From the NCBI RefSeq assembly GCF_032399705.1, contig NZ_CP135922.1, positions 6,386,001-6,450,000 on the forward strand: a DNA stretch of 64,000 nt. Direction: 5' to 3'. The DNA is from Paenibacillus sp. BIC5C1. Lineage in GTDB: Bacteria > Bacillota > Bacilli > Paenibacillales > Paenibacillaceae. The translations under genes and the position numbers were made by a program. Positions 1 to 9,489 of the stretch are shown here, one piece after another (within the stretch, counting starts at the first letter, position 1; each line of letters opens with the position of its first letter). A model generated the notes under the pieces. The model had not been told where the DNA came from, ran no database searches, and saw nothing but the letters and a program-made list of their open reading frames with translations.

Positions 1-3000
1 TCATAGCTCGGGCGATCATAACTGCTGCCTGCTCCCGAGTTACGCGTTGATCAGCTCCAAAGAAGCCATCACTAAGACCCTGGACAATACCTGCACGAGC
101 AGCCGTCTCAATGGAAGCATAATCCCATGTTGTCGACACTGATGATGGCACAATGTCATAGAACGTTTGATTGTTATCGTAGTTCAACGGCAGACTAAGA
201 CCTTTAACGAGTAAAGTAGCGAACTCTCCACGTGTTGTTTGATCATCTGAACCAAACTCATTGTAACGAAGATTATTCATAATCCCTTTAGAGTAAAGTG
301 CATTCAACAAATTACGTCCCCATGGATGGTTTGTAATATCGGTGTAGCTCTTGCTCAATTTCATAACTTTATAATATCCGAACTCGTCGAAAGGTACAGT
401 GATGGTATGTTTTTTCGTATCCACTTCACCACCAATATTTTGCCAAACACCTTTGTCAGTGTATTTAAATACGGATATTGTAGACCCAACTTCATCTACA
501 ATCGTTGAATCATAATTCAATTTAAGCGTTCCGCGGTTGGATGGGACCAATTTGCGTTCTGCTGGAATCTGGGTGAAATACAACTGATCCAAATAATATG
601 GTGGCAATCCATTAGTACCAGCTTTGTAGCCATTGTCTCCCTTATTTCCTTGCTCACCTATTCCACCATTAATCCAATAAATATCAGATACGAGCGTAAA
701 GTTGCTGGTATTTAACGTCGAGTTGAAATATAAAACCAGATTGTCCGGGATAATAATTGTACTTTCCCCGTTCTCACTTCGTCCATCGGTGTTAACGTTA
801 ATGATGTTACCATAATCATTTCTGCGCTCAACAACGCCATCTTTGGGATCAGCGATTCCAAACAGCAGCTTGTTGTCTGGATAAAACTTGGTTACCCCGT
901 TACCCACTTGTGTAGCAGACTGTAGCAATGTCCCTTTTGGGAAGGACAATTCCAGTTCTTTATTAAACACGCTATATTTTGTGCTCACAGTTGGTGCCAT
1001 GTACTGACTATCAATGGTCACTGTACCCGTATAATAGACATTGATTGTGTCATTAATTGTCCCACCATCACGAATAACCTGAATCTTTATGGCGTTTGTT
1101 TTGTTTGCTTTAAGACCTACATAGTCGTATACGAAACGATCTTCGATATCTGAACGACGAGTTGCTGGTTGCTTATCAATGAGAACTTGCGTAGCTCCTT
1201 CCGCCTCGATATCGAAACGAATAAAGTTTTTATTTACAACGATTTGGTCGCCTACAGTTGGCTGTGGAGCCAAAATTCGATAGGACGATGCCTCTCTCAG
1301 AATTTCCAGTCGTTGTGTTGATCTGGCTCCTGTACTGTTAATTAGTTCAACCGTGTATACATGGCTTCCAGGGGCATCAAATTCAATATCTTTAATCCGG
1401 AGAATGAACTCATCCTGGTCACCGGCATAGTCAAAATTATAACTTTTCCCATTAAAGGTAAATGTATTCGAGTATCTTACAGCCGTGTCGCTCTTATGCA
1501 TATCAGGGAAATTACTACTGGTAAACATCACGTCAGACCCGAATTTCAAATTAATTGTCTGGGCTCCACCACCGCGAAGGACCAAATCGTACTTTTCTTC
1601 ACTGGTTACATATTTATCCGTTCGATATGCAAATTCTGGTGTAACTGAGAAAATATTAGACAGTTCCGTTTTGGTATACTCTGATACCTCATCGTGGGTA
1701 AAGAGCTGGCGCGCATCATTCGGAATCAGCACCGGCATAAAGGCATCGATATTGGAAACATTAGAGTCAATAATATATATCCGCAGTTCTTTACGAATCT
1801 CAATCAGATTGCCTCCCGCATCGGAGGAAGTACCTGTCAATACGATTGTATTTTCACCATATACTACCGGACCTTTACGATCAATATCAAATTTGAGTTT
1901 AAACACACCTACTTTCTTCTTGTCACTGTTTGTTTCAACTTCCATCCACGTGGACCAATCTGCTCCAGGATGCTGATCAACTCCATTGACGAAAACTTGT
2001 GCATTGAATTGTGGATCGTCAGCAAAACCTTCAAAACCAATATACTGACCAATAACGTCCAATCTATTGGAGTCCGTATTAGAATTAAATGTATAGGTTT
2101 GTCCATCATATAAGTTGGATACATAAATATAATTCTTGGATGAATATGAGATACTTGCATTATATGAAGAGCTTGCGTTCGTAAAATTAAACTTAACCTG
2201 TTGCTGACCGGTTGCAAAACCACTAACTTTCCAAACCTGCGTCTTTCCATTAGTACTTTGAACTGTCATGCTCAGTTTTTTGGTGGCAAGTGGTAGATAC
2301 GCCCCTTCGAGCACATCAGTACCTTGGGTCAGATCTGTATCAGCCTCTACCATAATGTAAAATTCAGATTCTTCAACTTGAGCTCCGTTCAATGCAACTT
2401 TGGACACAACCGTGCCATTATAGTCTGGAAGATAGTACATGTTCTTGATGACTTTTTCTCCAGGTAAATATTTAAAATTGCCTGAATAAGTTGCAGTAAA
2501 TGTACCATAGGTCACTGTAAGAGATGCTCTTTGTTCTGTCTGAGTATCGCCAGTACCATCGCTATTAACTGTACGGAAGTCATATGCAGACGTTGTAAAT
2601 GTCACTAAACGGTACATTGGCGTGACGCCATCTGATCCTGGAATAATTACTTCCGGTTCAGTTGTCTTAGTCAAAGTCGTGGATTTATCAACGTTGTTCA
2701 CACTAACAGTACCAACTGAATCAAAAGAACTGGTACTTGCAGTATAAGGAAGCAACATTTGAACCGAGAAGCTTCCCTGCTTCCCGCCCGATGCAGATGT
2801 TAGCGTCGGCTTATTATCGATAATGGAGTAGTTATTACCCCCATGCACGATTTCGAGTTTACTAAAAGGCTGCTCTGCATCGTAATAATAGACATTTCGT
2901 TCAATCGTGATGGAATCCGATGCGTTACTAATCACAAATTTAAGGGAATTCAATCCCGGATTTAGATTCATTTGAGGCGTAAAGAACTTCCCGTCTTCAA

Positions 3001-3673
3001 GTAAGGAGGTCAGGAGAGCAGTTTCACCGTTAACTGCGACAGTTACTTTAGTTGCGTTCTGGACAGCTCCCTGCATGGAAACAGCCTTCGTCGTTACTAC
3101 AGTCTGTGCTCCCTCATTTAGATTGTATGAATTAGAACCAGAGAAAATTTTCAAACTTTCTACGTAAGGAACTTTATCGTACAATACATAAAATGTATCC
3201 GATCTTTCAACACTTCCTTGATTCCCGTAAAGCGTGATTTTATTAAACCCTGAGAATAACGTGAGATTGTTGGCTTCAAACTTATTGGATGAAGATGTAC
3301 TTGCCGTTACAGTACCCGTTGTAAAGTGTGTACTGTCCGTTTCCCAGACTGTGGAACCTTTTGATACCGAGTTAAGTTGTTCAATTTTAACACTCATTGT
3401 GTCTTTGGATACATAAGAATATGTACCTGTAATGCTAATTGTTGGATTTGTTGTTTTATAAACATTGTCACGACTGAGCGTTGTACCAGATGTTGTCAAA
3501 GATAACCCTGAAGTTTTACTTAGGTTAGCTATATCCGGAATGAAATAAGTAGCTATAGATTGAAGATCGTCTGCTGCATTCGCTGTGTTCTGCTTAAACA
3601 GACCTTGTGGGAACAATGAGAACACCATAGCGACCAACATGATCCATACCAACGGCCGTTTCTTTTGTTGCAT
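1..3673 (-). CDS. SLH-domain S-layer-type surface protein, C-terminus off the window
   Basis: An open frame runs from an ATG at 3673, behind AGGAGAG, to the window edge (at least 1224 codons, no stop seen). The N-terminus is a signal peptide: KKR, a hydrophobic stretch, then ANA before ADD. The middle is long, Ser/Thr-rich and beta-rich with no domain I can name. The last ~90 residues read as SLH motifs: TRGEFATLLVKGL, then GIVQGLSDGFFGADQRVTRE and QAAVMIARAM. One SLH motif is complete, one precedes it in part, and a third may lie outside. SLH domains bind pyruvylated secondary cell wall polymer, and csaB, whose product makes that ketal, is 2.4 kb upstream. It is the last gene of the tagA-tagO side of the locus and is separated from tagO by a terminator. 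The function beyond surface anchoring is unknown. Confidence 0.9.
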   Translation of the reverse strand, partial: MQQKKRPLVWIMLVAMVFSLFPQGLFKQNTANAADDLQSIATYFIPDIANLSKTSGLSLTTSGTTLSRDNVYKTTNPTISITGTYSYVSKDTMSVKIEQLNSVSKGSTVWETDSTHFTTGTVTASTSSSNKFEANNLTLFSGFNKITLYGNQGSVERSDTFYVLYDKVPYVESLKIFSGSNSYNLNEGAQTVVTTKAVSMQGAVQNATKVTVAVNGETALLTSLLEDGKFFTPQMNLNPGLNSLKFVISNASDSITIERNVYYYDAEQPFSKLEIVHGGNNYSIIDNKPTLTSASGGKQGSFSVQMLLPYTASTSSFDSVGTVSVNNVDKSTTLTKTTEPEVIIPGSDGVTPMYRLVTFTTSAYDFRTVNSDGTGDTQTEQRASLTVTYGTFTATYSGNFKYLPGEKVIKNMYYLPDYNGTVVSKVALNGAQVEESEFYIMVEADTDLTQGTDVLEGAYLPLATKKLSMTVQSTNGKTQVWKVSGFATGQQQVKFNFTNASSSYNASISYSSKNYIYVSNLYDGQTYTFNSNTDSNRLDVIGQYIGFEGFADDPQFNAQVFVNGVDQHPGADWSTWMEVETNSDKKKVGVFKLKFDIDRKGPVVYGENTIVLTGTSSDAGGNLIEIRKELRIYIIDSNVSNIDAFMPVLIPNDARQLFTHDEVSEYTKTELSNIFSVTPEFAYRTDKYVTSEEKYDLVLRGGGAQTINLKFGSDVMFTSSNFPDMHKSDTAVRYSNTFTFNGKSYNFDYAGDQDEFILRIKDIEFDAPGSHVYTVELINSTGARSTQRLEILREASSYRILAPQPTVGDQIVVNKNFIRFDIEAEGATQVLIDKQPATRRSDIEDRFVYDYVGLKANKTNAIKIQVIRDGGTINDTINVYYTGTVTIDSQYMAPTVSTKYSVFNKELELSFPKGTLLQSATQVGNGVTKFYPDNKLLFGIADPKDGVVERRNDYGNIINVNTDGRSENGESTIIIPDNLVLYFNSTLNTSNFTLVSDIYWINGGIGEQGNKGDNGYKAGTNGLPPYYLDQLYFTQIPAERKLVPSNRGTLKLNYDSTIVDEVGSTISVFKYTDKGVWQNIGGEVDTKKHTITVPFDEFGYYKVMKLSKSYTDITNHPWGRNLLNALYSKGIMNNLRYNEFGSDDQTTRGEFATLLVKGLSLPLNYDNNQTFYDIVPSSVSTTWDYASIETAARAGIVQGLSDGFFGADQRVTREQAAVMIARAM

Positions 3674-3761
3674 TACGTATCATCTCTCCTCTTTTTAAGT
3701 CAGTTACCGTTATATATCGGCCGAAAGGTTCCAATTATTTAGTAAAAACAGCAAAATAAAC

Positions 3762-3791
3762 AAAAAACCTTGTCCATGAAGGACAAGGTTT
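3762..3791 (-). terminator. Rho-independent terminator after tagO
   Basis: An 11-bp perfect stem (AAACCTTGTCC / GGACAAGGTTT, 5-nt loop) is followed on the minus strand by a T-rich tract. It lies 45 nt beyond the tagO stop and separates tagO from the SLH gene. Confidence 0.85.
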
Positions 3792-3836
3792 GGGTTGAAA
3801 GAATATTCAATAAGATCAGTAAACGAGCGTTTCTAT

Positions 3837-4964
3837 TTAGGATTTCGAGCGGGTCTCCGGGTTCAACTTGACGCGCATACGCATCAGGAAGTTAATGACC
3901 GGCCTTCTGGTTTTGCTAACAAGTCCGATGACTTCTGCTCCGACTTGGAGGAAGAACATCATGATACAGATCACGACGAACGTCACCCAGTTGGCTTCGA
4001 ACATCGCAGCGGAAGATTGGATAATCGCCAGTACACCGAAGAAAGCGGCAATACCGTAGATGATCAGCACTGTCTGACGGTGACTGAATCCAAGTTCACG
4101 CAAGCAGTGATGCAAGTGACCTTTATCCGGTGAGAAAATCGGTTTCCGTTGTACCGCACGACGAATGATCGCGAAGAAGGTATCCGAGAGCGGCACACCG
4201 ATAATGATCAACGGTGTAATGAAGGACACGACAGCAATTTGTTTGAATCCAAGCATGGACAGCATTGCCAGAGAGAAACCAAGGAATAGAGATCCCGTAT
4301 CCCCCATGAAGATCTTGGCTGGGTGAAAGTTGAAGAACAAAAATCCAACAATACTACCAAGCAGTACAAGACACATCAAGGCAATCATCATGTTACCCAT
4401 CAGGAAGGACATCACGGCAATGGTACCAATGGCGATACCAGATACACCAGCAGCCAGACCATCCAGACCATCAATCAGGTTAATCGCATTTGTTACACCA
4501 ACAATCCAGAGAATCGTCAGCGGAATGGACACCCAAGCTTCCAGTGAGGAGTACGCATCCTGAAAAGGAATATTGACGAAGTCTACACGGATGTTGAATC
4601 CGAATACGACTACTGCAGCAGCAACAATTTGTCCGAGCAGTTTCACTTTGGCTGACAGCTCAAAACGGTCATCCAATGCACCAATCAGTACGATGATCGA
4701 TCCACCAATCAGAAAAGCACTGACAAAGCTCATATCTCTTGTCGTAAACCATGCTGACACAAAAGGAAGCAGTGCAGCAACCGTAATGACAAAGGCCAGG
4801 AAAATCCCTAGACCACCAAGACGTGGCATAATCCGAGTGTGCACTTTACGAGCATTCGGCGTATCCATTGCTCCGATTCTGACTGCGAACTTTTTGACAA
4901 GTGGTGTCAAGGCAAGAGCCAGTCCCATTGACACGATAAATCCAATGATAAAGATCGCTACCAT
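3837..4964 (-). CDS. tagO: Undecaprenyl-phosphate GlcNAc-1-phosphate transferase (TagO/WecA family)
   Basis: A 375-residue integral membrane protein of the MraY/WecA superfamily. It transfers GlcNAc-1-P from UDP-GlcNAc to undecaprenyl phosphate, the first step of teichoic acid or secondary cell wall polymer synthesis. Family motifs are in order: DTPNARKVH near residue 38, NAINLIDGLDGLAAG near 160, the Mg-binding MGDTGSLFLGF near 220, and HLHHCLRELG near 285, the HxHH loop typical of WecA/TagO rather than MraY. About ten hydrophobic segments are visible. The start has only a weak GGGGGT ribosome site. With tagA and csaB upstream it most likely initiates the polymer to which the SLH protein binds. 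Confidence 0.93.
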   Translation of the reverse strand: MVAIFIIGFIVSMGLALALTPLVKKFAVRIGAMDTPNARKVHTRIMPRLGGLGIFLAFVITVAALLPFVSAWFTTRDMSFVSAFLIGGSIIVLIGALDDRFELSAKVKLLGQIVAAAVVVFGFNIRVDFVNIPFQDAYSSLEAWVSIPLTILWIVGVTNAINLIDGLDGLAAGVSGIAIGTIAVMSFLMGNMMIALMCLVLLGSIVGFLFFNFHPAKIFMGDTGSLFLGFSLAMLSMLGFKQIAVVSFITPLIIIGVPLSDTFFAIIRRAVQRKPIFSPDKGHLHHCLRELGFSHRQTVLIIYGIAAFFGVLAIIQSSAAMFEANWVTFVVICIMMFFLQVGAEVIGLVSKTRRPVINFLMRMRVKLNPETRSKS

Positions 4965-5084
4965 TTGAACATTCGACCCCCAATTATAATACCTGTAAGA
5001 AATTATAAATCCCCTGATCTCTTTTTATATATAAAAAAACATTTGTTAGTCATTTTTGAATACTTGTTACACGATAACGAAGAG

Positions 5085-5196
5085 AGCAAGGAAAACCTGA
5101 AGAAGCGAAGCGTTCGCCTTTATCACCTGATTTCACCCTTATAAATGGATGATAAAAGAAATCTGGGGATAACAGCGATCGGAAGGTTGCCTTGCT
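5085..5196 (-). repeat. Dispersed hairpin repeat, family A copy 1 (tagA-tagO intergenic)
   Basis: The 370-bp gap between tagO and tagA holds this element and no gene. Read on the minus strand it contains the conserved 5' block TTCCGATCGCTG, a stem whose arms begin TTATCCCC and end GTGATAA, and the 3' block AAGGCGAACGCTTCGCTTC. An outer stem specific to this copy (AGCAAGG / CCTTGCT) closes it. Four related copies lie at 11780, 17535, 32470 and 33965. This copy is the only one oriented with the surrounding genes. Confidence 0.8.
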
Positions 5197-5334
5197 ATCG
5201 TAGTTGCTCAGTGTAACGTTTTAATTCAAGCAGCACGACACATGTAATCCGGAATGAATTATACGCTGATCACAGGCGAAATGCCAACCTCAATTTTTAG
5301 CAAAAACGTGCATTTTACTCGTAATAGCCTAATT

Positions 5335-6093
5335 TTAACGGACTTTAGTCACGTTTTCTTTGTCCCGCATCACTTTGACAGCGAATTTCGGAAGCGCAAG
5401 CATTCGGCCAGCCCGGCTAGGTTCCCGAAGTAGACGATAAAACCATTCCAATCTTAACTTTTGGAACACTTTAGGTGCACGTTTGGTTTTACCCGAGATC
5501 ACATCAAAGCTACCTCCAACCCCCATGGTAACGGGAACTTGAAGCGCATCTTTATACTTGTGAATCCACGGTTCCTGCGTATCTGCCCCACGGGCAACAA
5601 ACAGCAGATCAGGTGCAGCTTCACGGATGGAAGCGACAACCTGCTCGTCCTCAGCCGGACCAAAATAACCGTCGCGATAACCTACAATTCGAATCGCCGG
5701 ATATTGCTCTTGTAACCGAACTGCCGTTTCTTGAATCACCTCAGGTGTGGAACCGAGCAGATACACGCCCCACCGATAGTTTTCTCCAACACGCAGCAAT
5801 TCATGTAAAAGATCAAATCCAGGTACCCGCTCTGCCACAGGCTCCCCACAATAATTGGCAGCCCATACAACCCCAGTTCCATCAGGAACAATCATTTCCG
5901 CAGACTGCATAACCTTCATCATCGCTGGATTCTCCAGCGCGGCCATAACCATGATAGGATTGGCTGTGATGACTTGGTGCGGCTGCTTCGTGAGCACAGC
6001 TTCGCGAAGAACCTCCACCGTTTCTTTCATCGTTAGTTTGGAAAAAGGAATACCATAGATTGAAACGGTAGGTATTGGTCCGGTCTGATTCAT
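5335..6093 (-). CDS. tagA: WecG/TagA/CpsF glycosyltransferase (ManNAc transferase)
   Basis: A 252-residue GT26 family enzyme. TagA adds ManNAc from UDP-ManNAc to undecaprenyl-PP-GlcNAc on the cytoplasmic face of the membrane. Visible signatures are VITANPIMVM with the conserved Thr, the PDGTGVVWA segment carrying the proposed catalytic Asp, RVPGFDLLHELL, and VGGSFDVISGKTKRAP near the C-terminus. The length is normal for the family. The start follows AAAGGGTG and lies 6 bp after the csaB stop, so the two are probably cotranscribed. Its donor could come from mnaA at 30.2 kb. Together with tagO and csaB it fits a ManNAc-GlcNAc polymer. Confidence 0.92.
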   Translation of the reverse strand: MNQTGPIPTVSIYGIPFSKLTMKETVEVLREAVLTKQPHQVITANPIMVMAALENPAMMKVMQSAEMIVPDGTGVVWAANYCGEPVAERVPGFDLLHELLRVGENYRWGVYLLGSTPEVIQETAVRLQEQYPAIRIVGYRDGYFGPAEDEQVVASIREAAPDLLFVARGADTQEPWIHKYKDALQVPVTMGVGGSFDVISGKTKRAPKVFQKLRLEWFYRLLREPSRAGRMLALPKFAVKVMRDKENVTKVR

Positions 6094-6099
6094 CTTTTT

Positions 6100-7254
6100 T
6101 CACCCTTTGCGGCCTAAATATTTAATAATTTGCTGAGCAGGCACTTTGGCTTCCTGCTTCAATTCGGTAATGCCTTCTTCATGTTCCTTCAGCCACTGTG
6201 AACGCTGATCCAACAGGTTAGCCACCGTCTTCGCCAGTTTATCCCCATCCAGCGCATCCGTACTACCCACGGTTTCACTATCCAGACGCAGCATGAACTG
6301 ATCAATCTTCGGATCATACGAGATACCAACGGGTGGAACATACTGTGATGCTGCATAGATCAGACTGTGCAGACGCATGCCGATAACGACATCACAATTG
6401 CTGACTTCCTGAAGCATCAGCTGCGGATCGGTGAGATCCTTAGTAATACTTACTTCGCTACCCTTGTTACCGAGGTCACCGAGCATTTCCATGACAAAAC
6501 GTGAAGCCTGCTCATCAATCGGTAAGTGAAATGGCATAAAGCGCAAGTGAACGGCTTTTTTGGAGCAAAGCTTCTTCAATCCAGCAGCAATGGCTGTAAG
6601 CTCTTTACGATCCGACTCCCAGAAACGTACCGAAACGCCGATCACCGGGAGTTTGGTATGAACGCGTACTCCTTGAGCATTAACCGTGACTGAACTTACT
6701 TCTCCCGCATTGGCTTCAGGCAGTGGCAGACCCATCACCGGGTCAGGGACCACATGAATCTGATTCCACTGCAATCCGAGCCCGCGCAAATATTCAGCAG
6801 ATTGTTCATCACGTACAGATACATAATTACAACCCTTGAAGACGGATCGAATCATTGGATTAAATATTTTGCGATTTACAGGTCCAATGCCTTGTGCATA
6901 GATAAATGTTGGTTTTTTCAACCATTGGGCCAGTTTGATAACACCCAGGTAGTAAGGGATGGATTTCAGTCCGGTTGCATCCTGCAGCAGACTTCCTCCT
7001 CCGCTAATTAAACCGTCACTTTCCTTGATCGCTTGGCGAACCTCCTTCAACTTCATCCGATGTACTGAACGTACACCGTACATTGAAGTGGTCGATTCCG
7101 GATCACCGGAGAGCACAATCGGCTCAATCGTGACATTCGATCTGTGGCTCTCCTCTTCCAGCGCCGTCAAAATTGACTTTAGTACCGCTTCGTCTCCGCT
7201 GTTGCGGAATCCGTAATATCCCGAGATGACTAACTTTTGAGAAGTGGTGACCAT
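6100..7254 (-). CDS. csaB: Polysaccharide pyruvyl transferase CsaB
   Basis: This protein (384 residues from the chosen ATG) is of the polysaccharide pyruvyl transferase family. It begins KLVISGYYGFRNSGDEAVL, the family's N-terminal signature, and contains ISGGGSLLQD and MRLHSLIYAA, the conserved C-terminal block. CsaB adds the 4,6-ketal pyruvate to ManNAc in secondary cell wall polymer, which SLH domains recognise. An in-frame ATG 30 bp further upstream exists, but the ATG at 7254 places the protein just before the fold, with GGAAGG 12 nt upstream. The start overlaps the end of the DUF5693 gene by 25 bp, which suggests translational coupling. Confidence 0.93.
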   Translation of the reverse strand: MVTTSQKLVISGYYGFRNSGDEAVLKSILTALEEESHRSNVTIEPIVLSGDPESTTSMYGVRSVHRMKLKEVRQAIKESDGLISGGGSLLQDATGLKSIPYYLGVIKLAQWLKKPTFIYAQGIGPVNRKIFNPMIRSVFKGCNYVSVRDEQSAEYLRGLGLQWNQIHVVPDPVMGLPLPEANAGEVSSVTVNAQGVRVHTKLPVIGVSVRFWESDRKELTAIAAGLKKLCSKKAVHLRFMPFHLPIDEQASRFVMEMLGDLGNKGSEVSITKDLTDPQLMLQEVSNCDVVIGMRLHSLIYAASQYVPPVGISYDPKIDQFMLRLDSETVGSTDALDGDKLAKTVANLLDQRSQWLKEHEEGITELKQEAKVPAQQIIKYLGRKG

Positions 7255-9251
7255 TTTTTCCAACATCCTTCCGCTACTTGCCACACACCCACAGCAACGA
7301 TACCGAAGATTAAGCCAAGTCCCAATCCCATCACTCCACGAATGAGTGACAACACAGCTGGCGTATGGATATGAGCGAACGTATCCACCATGGACAATTG
7401 TCCAATTGCTGCAATAATGAGCACAAAGATGACTTTACGATATTTTAAAGCGGCGAACACGCCAACGATAAACAGCGGGTGTCCCAGCATAAATTCTTTG
7501 AATCTTGGCCGCACGCCGAACGTATCTTCCAGCGTTGTACGCAGGAACATCTCGAACGGTGTAACCGAACCCGAGTTTCCTGTACGGCTCAAATAATAGT
7601 ATCCAACCACAGCTGCAACCAGTGCCAATACAACCATTAATACATTAATCGGTGTACGAAGAATATCCTTGATTTGTTTAATGGAGAACGTACCCGAACC
7701 ACGGTAAAACAAAATATAAATGGCAACAAGCCCCATCGGTGCAAAGTGTAACAGACTCACGCCTCGGAACTGGTTGATCACCAGACTGTACGTAATGCTG
7801 TTCAGCAATGCGATAACAAAAGGCACCGCCAGGAACGAAAGAATCGACGTTCTTACATATAAGAAGACCGTTTGTGCCAACCGGCGACCCGCAGGCGCGT
7901 CTGGCTGACGCTGTTGCTGATAGTTCACTGTACGAACAGCCAGCACCATCGCGATGGTCGGAGCACTAATCGCTACTAGTAATGCAATTCCTTGCTCCAG
8001 CAATGTCGGTTTGAGTAAGAACAATCCGGCACTGCCTACCAGAGCCAAAGCAAATACCAGCAATGTCAGCAGTGGTACGAAATAAGAAACCATAAGCGTA
8101 ATCATTGCGATTGCACCAATCAGGGCAACCAGCTTGGCATAACGCTGAATGGAAGAATCTTTCACCGTGAACGCTTCAGCTTGTCCCAGTTCAAAGCCGT
8201 GTTTACCCATACGTTCAATCGCATGACCTGGCTCACCCAAACTGTTGATCAGGTTATCAATCGGATTGGTGATCATGGCTTTGGCTGTGTTCCGACTTGG
8301 CGAAGCATTCATATAGAGCATACGAATGTTACGGTCTTTGGTAGCCAAAACAAAACGGTCAGCAATGGTGTCTACATCCAGATTGGCATCCCCGTCACTT
8401 AAGGAGTACAGACGAGTTACATTGTAGTCAATTTTATAGGAGAGAGTCTCAAAACCGGATTGTGGTTTCTTCAAATTCTCAATAGCCGCCAGTCCAATAT
8501 GGTGCTTGTTCAGCAACTGGGCAAACATATCGAGACTCTTCATCTCCGCATTATCATTGTACCCTTTCACAGCATCGCCATCAAACAAGATGCGCTTTAC
8601 CCCATTTTCTTCGAAGAAGGTAAGCAGGCGTTCCATGGATTCCTGATTGTAAGGAACACTGTCTGCGATCCGTGGCAAAATGTAAAATCCTTTATCACGC
8701 AGCATCTTCACGGCAACCGGATCTGGTTGCAAAGGCTGCATGTTCGCATTCTCCGGTGGAGTCTGCAATATTAAGCCGCTACGACCTTCATATTCCCATG
8801 GAAGCACAGGAATCTCCCGATCGGCGAACGTTTGTTCAATGATAGGGGTATACGTTTGTGCATTTTCCTCGTTGGTGAAGAGCACATACGTGTAATTATC
8901 GTTAGCAGGAATGACATTTTTGGTCATGTTCGCAAGGTCCTGCCCGTTATATACCATCAGACGGCGGGACTTCTTCAACTCGTCCAGTGTACTTTCGAAC
9001 ACTGCCATGGTTGTTACTCCGGCGTCTTTCAATCGAGTCAGCTGTTCATTCATGAAGTCTTGCGGATGGGCCTGATAAGCCGAGATATCCAATAGACCCC
9101 GATAATTGAAGACAAGCTCCACCTTTTTGGCGGAAGATTCCGTCTGTACCCGATCACTGATGACAGGGATGGAAGCAATCAAACCGATAATGACAACAAT
9201 CCACAGCCACTTCCGTGAAGCGGTATTCCAATAAAGCCATTTTTGACGCAC
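7230..9251 (-). CDS. DUF5693 family polytopic membrane protein
   Basis: A 673-residue protein. I start it at a GTG (9251), 8 nt after a strong GAGGAGG; the frame is open 36 bp further upstream, but an ATG there would place that GAGGAGG inside the gene. Layout: one N-terminal membrane segment (about residues 15-33), a large extracytoplasmic domain of roughly 350 residues, then about eight membrane segments in the C-terminal half. It resembles DUF5693 proteins, which I recall as frequent csaB neighbours. The function is unknown. Coupling to csaB and tagA suggests a role in assembly, export or modification of the secondary cell wall polymer, but that is inference. Confidence 0.75.
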   Translation of the reverse strand: MRQKWLYWNTASRKWLWIVVIIGLIASIPVISDRVQTESSAKKVELVFNYRGLLDISAYQAHPQDFMNEQLTRLKDAGVTTMAVFESTLDELKKSRRLMVYNGQDLANMTKNVIPANDNYTYVLFTNEENAQTYTPIIEQTFADREIPVLPWEYEGRSGLILQTPPENANMQPLQPDPVAVKMLRDKGFYILPRIADSVPYNQESMERLLTFFEENGVKRILFDGDAVKGYNDNAEMKSLDMFAQLLNKHHIGLAAIENLKKPQSGFETLSYKIDYNVTRLYSLSDGDANLDVDTIADRFVLATKDRNIRMLYMNASPSRNTAKAMITNPIDNLINSLGEPGHAIERMGKHGFELGQAEAFTVKDSSIQRYAKLVALIGAIAMITLMVSYFVPLLTLLVFALALVGSAGLFLLKPTLLEQGIALLVAISAPTIAMVLAVRTVNYQQQRQPDAPAGRRLAQTVFLYVRTSILSFLAVPFVIALLNSITYSLVINQFRGVSLLHFAPMGLVAIYILFYRGSGTFSIKQIKDILRTPINVLMVVLALVAAVVGYYYLSRTGNSGSVTPFEMFLRTTLEDTFGVRPRFKEFMLGHPLFIVGVFAALKYRKVIFVLIIAAIGQLSMVDTFAHIHTPAVLSLIRGVMGLGLGLIFGIVAVGVWQVAEGCWKKWSPLLKS

Positions 9252-9410
9252 TACATGTACCTCCTCAAGTGTTGGAACCAAATGCACGTTCAGCTCATGA
9301 TTTTCATTGCATAATAGTGAATAAATACCGGATACAAACAGCTTGTGTCAACAAACGTGCATCTATCCGCAATTCATCCAAAATAGACGTAGGAATTCAC
9401 CCTTTTACCT

Positions 9411-9458
9411 AAAAGAAAAGCCCCTCCGCCAACCAACCTTACGGTGCGGAGAGGCTTT
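9411..9458 (-). terminator. Rho-independent terminator after pgcA
   Basis: A 13-bp stem with one G-U pair (9417-9429 with 9446-9458) is followed by TTTTCTTTT on the minus strand. It ends the pgcA transcript, so the DUF5693-csaB-tagA operon probably has its own promoter in the remaining ~160 bp. Confidence 0.85.
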
Positions 9459-9489
9459 CTCATGTTCTTGCTCAGTACTGCATTCGTAT

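Noticed and set aside
1909..2250. Minus-strand open frame of 113 codons in the S-layer gene region
   Set aside because: It lies in another frame of the same strand as the long SLH protein, which is continuous through it.
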